Shown here: piece by piece, positions 30,240-39,421 of the stretch
Position numbering within the stretch: position 1 is the first letter of the stretch
Layout of the letters: each line of letters opens with the position of its first letter
DNA from: Azospirillum rugosum
Lineage (GTDB): Bacteria; Pseudomonadota; Alphaproteobacteria; Azospirillales; Azospirillaceae
Length of the DNA stretch: 64,000 bases
Direction of reading: 5' to 3'
Assembly (NCBI RefSeq): GCF_017876155.1
Contig: NZ_JAGINP010000003.1
Coordinates: 124,001 to 188,000, forward strand
Program-made: the position numbers and the translations under genes
The notes under the pieces: generated by a model
Database searches by the model: none
The model's input: the letters and a program-made list of their open reading frames with translations, nothing else
What the model was told of the DNA's origin: nothing

Positions 30240-30749
30240 TCAGTCGAGACCCTGGCCTGCGTAGCGGACCATGTCGCCCCAGATGCGGTCGAGACGGCGC
30301 AGCGTGCGGTAGGCGGCCTTCAACTCCATCGCCTCCGCGTCGTTGCGGACGAGCGCCGACGCCTGGATCTGCTCGAACGATGTCAGCTCGTCGCGCAGCG
30401 CCCGCCCCTTCTCGGTCAGGCGCAGCCGGGCGGTGCGGCGGTCCCGCTGGCTGGCCCCGCGGTCGATGTAGCCGGCCTCCACCAGGATCTTCAGGCTGTA
30501 GGACGCGTTCGATCCCAGATAGTAGCCGCGCTCCATCAGATCGCGGACCGACGGCTCGTCGTCGCCGATCAGCATGACCATCAGCGCCTGCACCGGCCCG
30601 ATGTCGTCGATGCCCTGCTTCAGCAGGCCCGCGCGCACCACGTCGAGAAAGCGGCGGTGCATCCGTTCGATCAGCCGGGCGAGCCCGTGGTATTCGGCGA
30701 GATCCGCCTGATCGACGGAGTCGGGATCGTTCCGGCGCTGCGTGTTCAT
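30240..30749 (-). CDS. MarR-family regulator, LdtR-like
   Basis: A 169-residue winged-helix regulator. The segment LMERGYYLGSNASYSLKILV is a clear signature of the LdtR branch of MarR proteins, and the wing DRRTARLRLTEKGRALRDEL follows. The start at 30749 has GAAGGG nine bases before it; upstream ATGs at 30758 and 30773 are less likely. LdtR in related bacteria controls a peptidoglycan L,D-transpeptidase and stress tolerance; no such gene lies in this window, so its target here is open. It sits between galE and the DUF2336 gene. Confidence 0.82.
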   Translation of the reverse strand: MNTQRRNDPDSVDQADLAEYHGLARLIERMHRRFLDVVRAGLLKQGIDDIGPVQALMVMLIGDDEPSVRDLMERGYYLGSNASYSLKILVEAGYIDRGASQRDRRTARLRLTEKGRALRDELTSFEQIQASALVRNDAEAMELKAAYRTLRRLDRIWGDMVRYAGQGLD

Positions 30750-30789
30750 GGCCAACATCCCTTCACTCGGCACCCCCTCATCGGGCCGC

Positions 30790-31809
30790 TCATTCGGCGG
30801 CCTGCGCCACGGCCGGACCGCGGTAGCCGTTCGGGTTGCGGCTGCGCCACGCCCAGGCGCCGCCGATGATGCTGTCCAGGTCGGGGAAGCGCGGGTTCCA
30901 GCCCAGCTCCGTCCGGATGCGCTCGCTCGACGCGATCAGCACCGCCGGGTCGCCGGCGCGGCGCGGGCCGACCTTCACCGGAACCTTCAGCCCGGTCACG
31001 CGCTCCACCGCCTCGATCACCTGCCGGACGCTGTAGCCCGTGCCGTTGCCGAGGTTGTAGCGGACGCTGCGCGTCTCCAGCACGTCCACCACGCGCAGGT
31101 GCGCGTCGGCGAGGTCGCAGACATGGATGTAGTCGCGCACGCAGGTGCCGTCCGGCGTCGGGTAGTCGTCGCCGAAGATCTCGATGTGGGAGCGCTTGCC
31201 CGCCGCGGCGTCGAGCACCAGCGGGATCAGGTGGGTCTCCGGGTGATGGTCCTCGCCCAGCAGCCCGTTGGGGTGCGCGCCCGCCGCGTTGAAGTAGCGC
31301 AGGCAGGCGGAGCGAAGGCCGTGGCAGCGGTCGGCCCAGTGCAGGGCGCGTTCGATGAAGAACTTCGACTCGCCGTAGGGACTGCCGGGGTCGATGGCGG
31401 TGTCCTCGTCGATCGGCAGGCGTTCCGGCGTGCCGAACAGGTTGGCCGTGGACGAGAAGACCATCTTGCGCACGCCGGCCTCGACCGTCGCGCGGATCAG
31501 GTTCAGCGAGTTGACCGTGTTGCCGTGCAGGTAGAGATGCGGGTCGCGCATCGATTCCCCGACTAGCGACAGGGCGGCGAAGTGGAACACCGCGTCGAAG
31601 CGCCATTCGGCGAAGACGCGCTTCAGCGCGTCGGTGTCGGCCAGATCGGCTTCGACGAAGGCCGCCTCCGCCGGCACGGCCGCACGATGTCCCTGGCGCA
31701 GGTTGTCCAGGACGATAACCTTGGCGCCGCGGTCCAGCAGTTCCGCCACGCAATGGCTGCCAACATAGCCGGCGCCACCGGTCACGAGGACGGTCATGGG
31801 CGAGTTCAT
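30790..31809 (-). CDS. galE: UDP-glucose 4-epimerase
   Basis: A 339-residue extended short-chain dehydrogenase that interconverts UDP-glucose and UDP-galactose for envelope or exopolysaccharide synthesis. The NAD motif VTGGAGYVGSHCVAELL begins near residue 7. The catalytic Tyr and Lys are in PYGESKFFIE, and YFNAAGAHPNGLLGEDH is the GalE sugar-binding loop. The ATG at 31809 has AAGGA nine bases upstream; an ATG at 31797 would shorten it by four residues. It faces away from the secretion genes and is close to the glycan cluster, to which it may supply UDP-galactose. Confidence 0.93.
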   Translation of the reverse strand: MNSPMTVLVTGGAGYVGSHCVAELLDRGAKVIVLDNLRQGHRAAVPAEAAFVEADLADTDALKRVFAEWRFDAVFHFAALSLVGESMRDPHLYLHGNTVNSLNLIRATVEAGVRKMVFSSTANLFGTPERLPIDEDTAIDPGSPYGESKFFIERALHWADRCHGLRSACLRYFNAAGAHPNGLLGEDHHPETHLIPLVLDAAAGKRSHIEIFGDDYPTPDGTCVRDYIHVCDLADAHLRVVDVLETRSVRYNLGNGTGYSVRQVIEAVERVTGLKVPVKVGPRRAGDPAVLIASSERIRTELGWNPRFPDLDSIIGGAWAWRSRNPNGYRGPAVAQAAE

Positions 31810-32233
31810 CGCAAATATTCCTTGGATTTGAGAAATAATCGAGGTTCCGGTGCACCCGCCATCGTCAAAGGAGGAGACCACCTTCGGAAGCGAGGCAAAT
31901 GTTGCGTGGTGCAGCATGCCGTGTCTTCAAGCCAAAGGCCAGTTGACGAAAAAGAGGCAAAACTGTGGCGCCCACGCCGACGGGTGCTTGGAATTTCTTT
32001 TGGAATCAGCGGCTTGTGAGCGGTTTTCTACCGCTTTCGATGGAGCGCGAAGGGGGTAGCGCCCCAAACTTATCACACGCCTGTCGTCGGTCGGAGACGT
32101 AAGCGAAAGCATGCGGGTGCTTTCCTGACCGTTCCAGAGCGGTCTCAGAAAGAGAAGAGCCAAACAACAATTCGTTAACCAAACGATCATTGTTTGGGAA
32201 CCGCCTGCGCGACGGCAATGGGAAGGACCTTGT
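31810..32233. other. Divergent intergenic region between galE and the type I secretion genes
   Basis: About 420 bp, less GC-rich than its surroundings. I see no convincing gene. An 8-bp inverted repeat, CCAAACAA at 32160-32167 and TTGTTTGG at 32190-32197, lies about 37 bp before the secretion ATPase start and is a possible regulator site. Promoters for both flanking genes should lie here. Confidence 0.5.
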
Positions 32234-33955
32234 ATGAGCGGAATGGATCGGTCGCTGCTGACCCAAGCCTATCGGAAGATAGGCCGCGGCCTACTCCTGG
32301 CCGGCGCATTGAGTTTCTTCGTGAATCTGCTGATGCTCGTGGTTCCGCTCTACACCATGCAGGTCTACGACCGCGTGATGAACAGCCACAGCGTGGAAAC
32401 GCTGACCATGCTGGCGATCATCGCGGTGGGCGGGCTGGTGCTGTTCGGCGTGCTGGACTACATCCGCGCCCGCGCCTTCATCGTGTCGGGCGCGGTGATC
32501 GCGCACCGCTTCAACGTCCCGGCGCTGGAAGCGGCGATCGTGGACGCGCTGGGCGGCGGGATGCGCAACGCCGGCCAGACCATGCGCGACCTGAACGACC
32601 TGCGCAACTTCATGTCCGGCAGCGCGGTGACCATCCCGCTGGAGCTGCTGTGGACCCCGATCTTCCTGGTCATCCTGTTCATCCTGCACCCGGTCTATGG
32701 CTGGATCGCGGTGGGCTCGGCGCTTCTGCTGCTGGCGATGAACGCGCTGACCGACGCGCTGACCCGCCGCCCCATCGCCGAGGCGAACGAGGCCTCCGCC
32801 AAGGTCTACGCCGACGTGGCGAGCGCCGTCCGCCACGCCGAGGCCATCGAGGCCATGGGCATGTTGCCGGCGCTGGCCCGGCGCTGGCAGGCGGCGCAGA
32901 CCGGCTCCGCCTCGCTGATCGACCGGGGCACGCTGATGTCGCGCGGCATGGCGTCGGCCTCGCGTTCGCTGCGCCTGATCATCCAGATTGCCACTCTCTC
33001 CGCCGGCGCGGCGCTGGTCATCAACAACGAGGCCTCGCCCGGCAGCATGATCGCCACCGGCCTGATGATGGCCCGCCTGCTGGCGCCCTTCGAGCATCTG
33101 GTGGACAACTGGCGCCTGTGGGTCGGCGCGATGACCGCGCACAAGCGCATCCGGGAGCTGCTGAACGGCGAAGGGCAGCGGCGCGGCACCATGGCCATGC
33201 CGATGCCGCAGGGCAAGATCAGCGTGGACCGCGTCAGCCACGTGCCGAAGGGCCTGTCGCGCCCGGTTCTGCGCGGCGTGTCCTTCGCGCTGGAACCCGG
33301 CGAGGTGCTGGGCATCATCGGCCCGTCCGGCGCCGGCAAGTCCACGCTGGCGCGCCTGCTGGTCGGCATCTGGGAGCCGACGGCCGGCGGCATCTACCTG
33401 GACGGCACCAGCACCTTCCTGTGGGAGCGCGAGAGCTTCGGCAAGTACGTCGGCTACGTGCCGCAGTCGGTCGCCCTGCTCGACGGCACCATCGGCGAGA
33501 ACATCGCCCGCATGGCGAACGCCGACCCGGCGGAGATCGTCCGCGCCGCCCGCATGGCCGGGGTCCACGACATGATCGGCCGCCTGCCCTTCGGCTACGA
33601 CACGCCGGTGGGGGAGAACGCCTTCGCCCTGTCCGGCGGGCAGCGGCAGCGCATCGCGCTGGCCCGCGCCCTGTTCGGCCGGCCGCGCCTGATCGTTCTG
33701 GACGAGCCGAACTCCAACCTCGACCATGACGGGGAACAGGCCCTGCTGCACGCCATCAACCAGGCCCGCGCGGAGGGCGCCACCATCGTGATGGTCGCCC
33801 ATCGCCCCTCCATCGTGTCCGTCGCCGACAAGCTGCTGGTCCTGAAGGACGGCATGGTCGAGCATTTCGGCGCCCGTTCCGAGGTGTTGAAGCTGGTCCA
33901 GCCCGGCGGCGCGGTGAAGGTCGCCCGCCTGGTCCGGACGGGAGAATCCGCATGA
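32234..33955 (+). CDS. Type I secretion system permease/ATPase (PrtD family)
   Basis: A 573-residue ABC exporter subunit. An N-terminal membrane domain (LSFFVNLLMLVVPLYTMQVY, then further hydrophobic segments to about residue 300) is followed by the ATPase: Walker A IIGPSGAGKSTLARL, signature ALSGGQRQRIALARAL, Walker B LIVLDEPNSNLD. The PrtD-type YTMQVYDRV motif after the first segment is characteristic. There is no peptidase C39 domain. The ATG has AAGGA six bases upstream. It overlaps the adaptor gene by four bases (ATGA) and should export the RTX protein encoded 2.2 kb downstream. No TolC-type outer-membrane gene is visible here. Confidence 0.95.
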   Translation: MSGMDRSLLTQAYRKIGRGLLLAGALSFFVNLLMLVVPLYTMQVYDRVMNSHSVETLTMLAIIAVGGLVLFGVLDYIRARAFIVSGAVIAHRFNVPALEAAIVDALGGGMRNAGQTMRDLNDLRNFMSGSAVTIPLELLWTPIFLVILFILHPVYGWIAVGSALLLLAMNALTDALTRRPIAEANEASAKVYADVASAVRHAEAIEAMGMLPALARRWQAAQTGSASLIDRGTLMSRGMASASRSLRLIIQIATLSAGAALVINNEASPGSMIATGLMMARLLAPFEHLVDNWRLWVGAMTAHKRIRELLNGEGQRRGTMAMPMPQGKISVDRVSHVPKGLSRPVLRGVSFALEPGEVLGIIGPSGAGKSTLARLLVGIWEPTAGGIYLDGTSTFLWERESFGKYVGYVPQSVALLDGTIGENIARMANADPAEIVRAARMAGVHDMIGRLPFGYDTPVGENAFALSGGQRQRIALARALFGRPRLIVLDEPNSNLDHDGEQALLHAINQARAEGATIVMVAHRPSIVSVADKLLVLKDGMVEHFGARSEVLKLVQPGGAVKVARLVRTGESA

Positions 33956-35331
33956 CGAACGCCACGATCGAGCAGCCGGCCCTGTCGGCCGCCACTGCTG
34001 CTTCGGTTCCCGCTTGGGCACCGGTCATCGACGTCGCCCCGCACGAGCCGTCGCTGCGCGGCACCGCGCTGGCCGGCGCGCTCGCCGTCGCCATCGGCTT
34101 CGGCGGCTTCTTCGGCTGGGCCTTCCTGGCCGACCTGGACAGCGCAGCACTCGCCCCCGGCACGGTGATGGTGGAAAGCCACCGCAAGACCATCTCCCAC
34201 CTGGAGGGCGGCATCCTGCGGGAGCTGCTGGTGCAGGACGGCGACGTGGTGAAGGCCGGGCAGATCCTGCTGCGCCTCGACACGACGCAGAGCGGCGCGG
34301 TGGTGGCGCAGATCCAGGGCCAGTATTGGACGGCGCTCGCCCGGCTCGCCCGCCTGCGTGCGGAGCAGACCGACGCCAAGACCCCGGTCTACGCCGAGGA
34401 GCTGCTGAAGGCCGCCAAGAGCAACCCCGTCGCCGCGGAGGCCGTGAGCGCCGAGCAGCGCCTGTTCGAGTCGCGCCGCGACAGCTACGAGGGGCAGGTC
34501 GCCATCCAGCGCAAGAACATCTCGCAGCTGCGCGACGAGATCGCCGCGCTGGAGGCGCAGCGCGCCGCCACCGCCGACCGCCTGCGCTACACCCAGGACG
34601 AACTGCACATCGTCGAGGGGCTGCTCGCCAAGGGCTACGAGCGCAAGCCGCGGCTGCTGGAACTGCAACGCAACGTCGCGGACGGCAAGGGCCGACTCGG
34701 CGAGCTTCAGGCGAACAAGTCCAAGGCCGAGCAGGCCATCGCCGGGGCGGAACTGGAGATCATCAACCTCGCCAACACCCGGCGGTCGGAGGTCGGCACC
34801 GACCTTCAGACCGTGCAGGCCAACGTGTCCGACCTGTCCGAGCGGCTGCGCGGCGCCGACGACGTGCTGAAACGGCAGGAGGTCGTGGCGCCGCAGGCCG
34901 GCAAGGTGACGGGCCTGCGCTTCTTCACGCCGGGCAGCGCCATTCCCGCCGGCCAGCCGATCCTCGACATCGTGCCGCAGAACGACGACCTGATCGTCGA
35001 GGCGCGCGTATCGCCGGCCGACGTGCAGCATGTGGAGATCGGCGCCAAGGCCATGGTGCGGCTGACCGGCTACCGCCAGCGGGTCGTCCCGCCGGTGCCG
35101 GGCAAGATCATCACCTTCTCCGCCGACCAGTTGCAGGACGACCGCACGGGCCAAGCCTATTTCATCGCCCGCGTCAGCCTGGACGCCGACACGCTGAAGC
35201 GCCTGCCGAACGTGGAACTCCATCCCGGCATGCCGGCGGAGGTGATGATCCACGGCCATTCCCGCAAGGCCATCGACTATTTCCTGACGCCGCTGACCGA
35301 CGGCATGAACCGCGCGCTGCGCGAGCAGTAA
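33952..35331 (+). CDS. HlyD-family membrane fusion protein of the type I exporter
   Basis: The periplasmic adaptor of the exporter, 459 residues. One membrane segment (about residues 38-60, AGALAVAIGFGGFFGWAF) follows a cytoplasmic N-terminus; a lipoyl-like VESHRKTISHLEGGILRELL lies next, then a long coiled coil rich in Ala, Glu and Arg, and a beta-barrel C-terminus with TGYRQRVVPPVPGKI and LHPGMPAEVMI, classic for HlyD/PrtE proteins. Translation is coupled to the ATPase gene through the ATGA overlap. Confidence 0.95.
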   Translation: MTNATIEQPALSAATAASVPAWAPVIDVAPHEPSLRGTALAGALAVAIGFGGFFGWAFLADLDSAALAPGTVMVESHRKTISHLEGGILRELLVQDGDVVKAGQILLRLDTTQSGAVVAQIQGQYWTALARLARLRAEQTDAKTPVYAEELLKAAKSNPVAAEAVSAEQRLFESRRDSYEGQVAIQRKNISQLRDEIAALEAQRAATADRLRYTQDELHIVEGLLAKGYERKPRLLELQRNVADGKGRLGELQANKSKAEQAIAGAELEIINLANTRRSEVGTDLQTVQANVSDLSERLRGADDVLKRQEVVAPQAGKVTGLRFFTPGSAIPAGQPILDIVPQNDDLIVEARVSPADVQHVEIGAKAMVRLTGYRQRVVPPVPGKIITFSADQLQDDRTGQAYFIARVSLDADTLKRLPNVELHPGMPAEVMIHGHSRKAIDYFLTPLTDGMNRALREQ

Positions 35332-35433
35332 GGCTGCTTTTCGAATCCGGTCCCCCCTTTTCCGGCGAGGGAGAGGGGGCACAATCATTTCCCAAATGTT
35401 GTGTTGCGGTGCTGGCAACCACAGGAGCGTTAC

Positions 35434-35637
35434 ATGGACCGGGATCGATTGAAGCGAGTCGCCAAGGCCTTGGGCGACGTGCACCTCTATGACAAGCACC
35501 ACACCGGCGAGTTCATCGCCATGCGCCTGCGCGACTCGCTGGCCGACAATCCCGGCTACGACGCCGCGGACGTCGAAGACAAGCTGATGGAATTGGCAAG
35601 GGTAGCGTTGACCGCCGCAGAAGAGGGTGAAGAGTAA
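35434..35637 (+). CDS. Small acidic protein of unknown function
   Basis: A 67-residue protein, MDRDRLKRVAKALGDVHLYD onward, ending in AAEEGEE. It is charged, helical by appearance and without signal or membrane segment. AGGAG six bases before the ATG supports real translation. It follows the adaptor gene by about 100 bp and may be transcribed with it. I do not recognise the family. Confidence 0.6.
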   Translation: MDRDRLKRVAKALGDVHLYDKHHTGEFIAMRLRDSLADNPGYDAADVEDKLMELARVALTAAEEGEE

Positions 35638-36151
35638 AGGCGGTTTGCGTGGCGTTTTATTTTGAAATTGGTGGCGTCGGGCTCCGGCCCTGACTCCCCG
35701 CGCGTGCCGCGGCGCAGGCGCATCAGGCCCCCTCCCCATAGGTCATACGGGAGGGGGCGCGGCATCGCGGGCTTTCCGGCCGCAAAGGCGCTTTCTCAGC
35801 AACTTTTTCGCTGAACAGGCCTGCCGCTTTGAAAGTTTTTTAAAATCGACATACCCAAGTAGTCACGCAGCGGCATGGATAGCCGACCGCCGAGGGCGTC
35901 CATGTCGCCATCCAAAGACAAAATGCTTAGAAATTCGTCGCGTTTTGAAAGCAAAGAACATCGCATCAAGCAACGAACATCTCCGATTATTACATTTCGA
36001 CTCTCGAAGCTCAACATTTTCCTGCGTTTCGCCTCGTCAATGTCACAGCATCACCGCCCAATATTTGGCTATAGCGTTGGGGGTAACTCGCCATTTCGGG
36101 GTAGGTGAAAACGCCACCCCAACCCAATCACATCGTTAAGGAGTATCAACA
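35638..36151. other. Intergenic region upstream of the RTX gene with two stem-loops
   Basis: About 510 bp, distinctly AT-richer than neighbours. A 10-bp GC stem (GCCCCCTCCC at 35727, GGGAGGGGGC at 35749) is without a T-run. In the RTX leader, GTTGGGG at 36076 pairs with CCCCAAC at 36117. AAGGAG at 36138-36143, eight bases before the ATG, is the RTX ribosome site. The AT-rich stretch from about 35800 to 36060 probably holds the promoter. Short open frames in it lack ribosome sites and look fortuitous. Confidence 0.55.
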
Positions 36152-36973
36152 ATGGCCACCCTTCCTGGCGGCAACTATGACGATGTCAATCTCGGCACGA
36201 ATCACAGCGATCTGATCGACGGGGGCAAGGGCGACGACGTCCTGTTCGGTGGCAATGGCCATGACACGGTGATCGGCGGCGAAGGTGACGACGCCCTGTT
36301 CGGCGGCAACGGCCAGGACGTCGTGACTGGCGGCGATGGCGACGACGTCATGATGGGCGGCAACGGTGCCGACTCGCTCAGCGCTGGCGGCGGCGACGAC
36401 TACCTCAGCGGCGGCAACGGCGCCGACGTGCTGGCGGGTGGCGCCGGCAATGACATCATCGACGGCGGCAACGGCAACGACGTCCTGTCGGGCGGCGCCG
36501 GCGATGATGTCCTGCACGGCGGCAACGGCGACGACCAGCTGCTGGGCGGCGACGGCAACGACATGCTCGACGGCGGCAAGGGCGCCGACATCCTGTCGGG
36601 CGGCAACGGCGACGACTACCTCAGCGGCGGCGACGGCGCCGACTCGCTGCTCGGCGGGGCCGGCAACGACATCCTGGTCGGCGGCAAGGGCGACGACATC
36701 CTGTCCGGCGGCGCCGGCCATGACGTGTTCGTGTTCTCCGGCGGCGGCGGCCAGGACGTCGTGCTCGACTTCCGCGCGGGCGAGGACGTGCTGCAGATCG
36801 ACCGCAACATCAACGGCCTCAAGATCGGCGACGCGTCCGACCTGGCGTCGCGTGTCACCGACCATGGCGGCGATGCGGTCATCGACCTCGGCAACGGCGA
36901 CAGCATCACGCTGAAGGGCGTGTCGGCCGAGGACATCCACAACCACCCGAACGACTACTTCGTCATCCACTAA
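36152..36973 (+). CDS. RTX calcium-binding repeat protein made almost wholly of repeats
   Basis: A 273-residue protein. Residues 24-194 are 19 uninterrupted nonapeptides of the form GGxGxDxLx (for example GGNGNDVLS, GGAGDDVLH), which fold as a calcium-filled beta roll. There is a 23-residue leader, no signal peptide, no protease, lipase or adhesin domain, and an 80-residue C-terminal tail (VFVFSGGGGQDVVLDFRAGE onward to NDYFVIH) that should be the uncleaved type I secretion signal. AAGGAG fixes the start. The export ATPase and adaptor are encoded just upstream. A structural, surface-layer or calcium-buffering role is more likely than an enzyme. Confidence 0.92.
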   Translation: MATLPGGNYDDVNLGTNHSDLIDGGKGDDVLFGGNGHDTVIGGEGDDALFGGNGQDVVTGGDGDDVMMGGNGADSLSAGGGDDYLSGGNGADVLAGGAGNDIIDGGNGNDVLSGGAGDDVLHGGNGDDQLLGGDGNDMLDGGKGADILSGGNGDDYLSGGDGADSLLGGAGNDILVGGKGDDILSGGAGHDVFVFSGGGGQDVVLDFRAGEDVLQIDRNINGLKIGDASDLASRVTDHGGDAVIDLGNGDSITLKGVSAEDIHNHPNDYFVIH

Positions 36974-37055
36974 GCGGCCGGCCCGGCGGCGTGCGCACCC
37001 CCGCGCGCGCCGCCGCAAGGTCCCCATGACATTCCGGCCGACCGTTTCTGGGTGA

Positions 37056-39416
37056 ATGCGCATGACCGTTCTCGCCGTCCTGCCGACCTCCACCACCATC
37101 GCTCCCGCGCAGCTGCATGCGTTGGGAGACGATTTCGTTCTCGCGTCCTGGGAAAGCGACGGTCCGGAGACCTCCGGCCGCGTCGTTCCCACGCTGGACG
37201 GTGCCGAGGTTCGGCCGCCCTACACCACGCTGTCCGTGCGGACGAGCTGGGGCGGGCAGCGCGTGCTGTCGATCCTGCGCACCCCAAATCAGCCGGGCGC
37301 CGCGGCCCGGTTCGTCGCCCAGGGCCGCGTAATCGCGGAAGCCCCGACCGACACCGATTTTCCCCACCTGGATCCGGCCTTCCTGCTGGGCAGCCTCGAC
37401 GCCGGCTCCCGCCTGCGGGTGGTGCGGTTCCTGTTCGATTTCGCGCGCTCCACCCCCTCGCTGCGCGGCGACGCCGGATTCGCCGCCGTCTGCCGCCGCC
37501 TGGTGCTGGAGCTGTCGCCCGTTCCCTCCCCCGTCACGGCGCGCGCCGCAGCGACCGACGAGCTGCTGCTCTGCGCCGGGTCGCTGTCCGCCGGATTCGG
37601 CGAGGTGACGGGGGCGGTGATCATCGGCCACGGCGCCGTCGGCCCGGCGCCCTTCGACATCTGCGTCGGCTCCGCCATCGACAAGCGCGGGCGCCTGGGG
37701 ATGTCCTTCCTGGTCGACCGCGTGCTGTGCGTGCCCGGCAACCTGCTGGTGGTGATGGGCCGCAACGGGCTGGCCTGCCGCAGCTTCGACGCGGTGCGCG
37801 CCAACCTGCCGACCCTGACCGAGCATCTGTCGACGCGCCGCGACACGCCGCTGAACCTGCGCCAGCACATCCTGCGCGGCCTCGCCCAGCGCGGCCGGTC
37901 CGACGCGACCGCCGCCGCCGCGGTGCGCGAGCTTCAGGTGCTCGCCCCGCTGCCGAAGCGGCAGGTGGCCGACGCCAAGCGGTCCATCGGCGCCTCCCTC
38001 GACCTCGCCGTGCCGACCGGCGACGGCGGGCTGTTCCTGGCCGGCTGGGTGCACGACCCGCACGGCCTCGGCGCCGGCCTCAGCGTGCAGACCCCCTTCG
38101 GCGCCGAACGGCGCCTGGAGGTGCTGGAGAACCGTTTCCCGCGCGAGGACGTGGCCAAGCTGTTCGGCACCGGGTCCACCGACCGCAGCGGCTTCGTCGC
38201 CTACCTCCCCGGCGCGCCGGAACCGGCCGCGGTTCTCCAGGTGCATGCGGAGCTTCTGCTGGGCTCCGGCGGGTCAATCAAGCTGGTGCCGCCGCTGCGA
38301 CCGCTGTCGCCGGCCGAGGCCCGCGCCGCGGTGCTGGGCAGCCTGCCGCCGCAGTTCGCCACGCCACAGCTGCTGGAAACCGTCCTGGCTCCGGCCGTCG
38401 CCCCGCTGCACGCAGCCCACATGGCGAGCCGCCGCGCGCCGGAGATCGTGTCCTTCGGCCGCCGGCCGGAGAACCCGTCGGTTTCGCTGATCATCCCGCT
38501 TTACAAAACATTGGAATTCTTGCGGTTCCAGCTGTCGAGCTTCGCCACCGATCCAGGCATGGCGGACGCGGAATTGATCTTCGTGCTGGACAGCCCGGAG
38601 CAGCGCGACGAGCTGGTGCACCTGCTGCAAGGCTTTCACGGGCTCTACGGCCTGCCGATGACGCTGCTGGTGCAGCCGGCCAACTACGGCTATTCGGCGG
38701 CCAACAACGCCGGCGCCGGAGTCGCCGCTGCACCCCGGCTGCTGTTCCTGAATTCCGACGTCATCCCGGACCGTCCGGGCTGGCTGGCGTCGCTGCTCGC
38801 GGCGCTGGAGGAGCGGCCGGGCACCGGTGCCGTCGGGCCGAAGCTGCTGTTCGACGACGACAGCCTGCAGCACGCCGGCCTCTATTTTGACCGCGACGTG
38901 CGCGGCCGCTGGTTCAACCACCACTACTTCAAGGGCCTGCCGCGCGACTTCCTGCCGGCCCGGCGGGAGCGCAGCGTGCCGGGCGTGACCGGCGCCTGCC
39001 TGCTGATGCCGCGCGACGCCTTCGAGGCGGTGGGCGGCTTCTGCGAGGACTACGTCATCGGCGACTTCGAGGACAGCGACCTCTGCCTGCGCGTCCGCCA
39101 GGCCGGGATGGACATCCGCTACATCCCCTCGGTGGAGCTGTACCACCTGGAACGCCGCTCCATCAGCCGGCACACGGGCTACACGCGCGGCGTGGCGTCC
39201 GAATACAACGCGTGGCTCCACGCCCGCCGCTGGTCGGGCCTGATGGAGGAGCTGATGGCCCATGACTGGGACGAGGCCGCTCCGCCGCCATCGCGCCGGC
39301 CGCTGGAGGAAAGCCTGCTGCGGCCGATCACGGTGTCCAACGACCTGACCCCGCGCCCGTCGCTCATCGCCGACTCGCCGCATCACAGCGGACGCGCAAC
39401 CCGGAAACGGAAATAA
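37056..39416 (+). CDS. Family 2 glycosyltransferase with long N-terminal extension
   Basis: A 786-residue protein. About residues 473-730 are a GT2 (GT-A) domain: SVSLIIPLYKTLEFLRFQL, the metal-binding acidic motif in LLFLNSDVIPDRPGWL near 564, and the acceptor-site acid in GDFEDSDLCLR near 668, all intact. The first 470 residues are not a known catalytic domain; they include a FLAGWVHDP module near residue 330 that recurs in two other proteins of the cluster. No signal or clear membrane segment is seen. A second ATG at 37062 is possible. It probably adds sugar to a surface glycan; donor unknown. Confidence 0.85.
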   Translation: MRMTVLAVLPTSTTIAPAQLHALGDDFVLASWESDGPETSGRVVPTLDGAEVRPPYTTLSVRTSWGGQRVLSILRTPNQPGAAARFVAQGRVIAEAPTDTDFPHLDPAFLLGSLDAGSRLRVVRFLFDFARSTPSLRGDAGFAAVCRRLVLELSPVPSPVTARAAATDELLLCAGSLSAGFGEVTGAVIIGHGAVGPAPFDICVGSAIDKRGRLGMSFLVDRVLCVPGNLLVVMGRNGLACRSFDAVRANLPTLTEHLSTRRDTPLNLRQHILRGLAQRGRSDATAAAAVRELQVLAPLPKRQVADAKRSIGASLDLAVPTGDGGLFLAGWVHDPHGLGAGLSVQTPFGAERRLEVLENRFPREDVAKLFGTGSTDRSGFVAYLPGAPEPAAVLQVHAELLLGSGGSIKLVPPLRPLSPAEARAAVLGSLPPQFATPQLLETVLAPAVAPLHAAHMASRRAPEIVSFGRRPENPSVSLIIPLYKTLEFLRFQLSSFATDPGMADAELIFVLDSPEQRDELVHLLQGFHGLYGLPMTLLVQPANYGYSAANNAGAGVAAAPRLLFLNSDVIPDRPGWLASLLAALEERPGTGAVGPKLLFDDDSLQHAGLYFDRDVRGRWFNHHYFKGLPRDFLPARRERSVPGVTGACLLMPRDAFEAVGGFCEDYVIGDFEDSDLCLRVRQAGMDIRYIPSVELYHLERRSISRHTGYTRGVASEYNAWLHARRWSGLMEELMAHDWDEAAPPPSRRPLEESLLRPITVSNDLTPRPSLIADSPHHSGRATRKRK

Positions 39417-39421
39417 CGGAC

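Noticed and set aside
31927..32266. Two short minus-strand frames between galE and the secretion ATPase gene
   Set aside because: They overlap each other and the coding start of the ATPase gene, lack ribosome sites and have no recognisable motif.
35796..36017. A 73-residue frame on the minus strand upstream of the RTX gene
   Set aside because: No ribosome site, unlike neighbouring codon use, and overlapped by another short frame on the other strand; the AT-rich region is better read as promoter DNA.
36221..36733. 27-bp periodic repeats that could be taken for a CRISPR or satellite
   Set aside because: The period is exactly nine codons and encodes the RTX nonapeptides in frame; repeats vary at silent positions and have no spacers.
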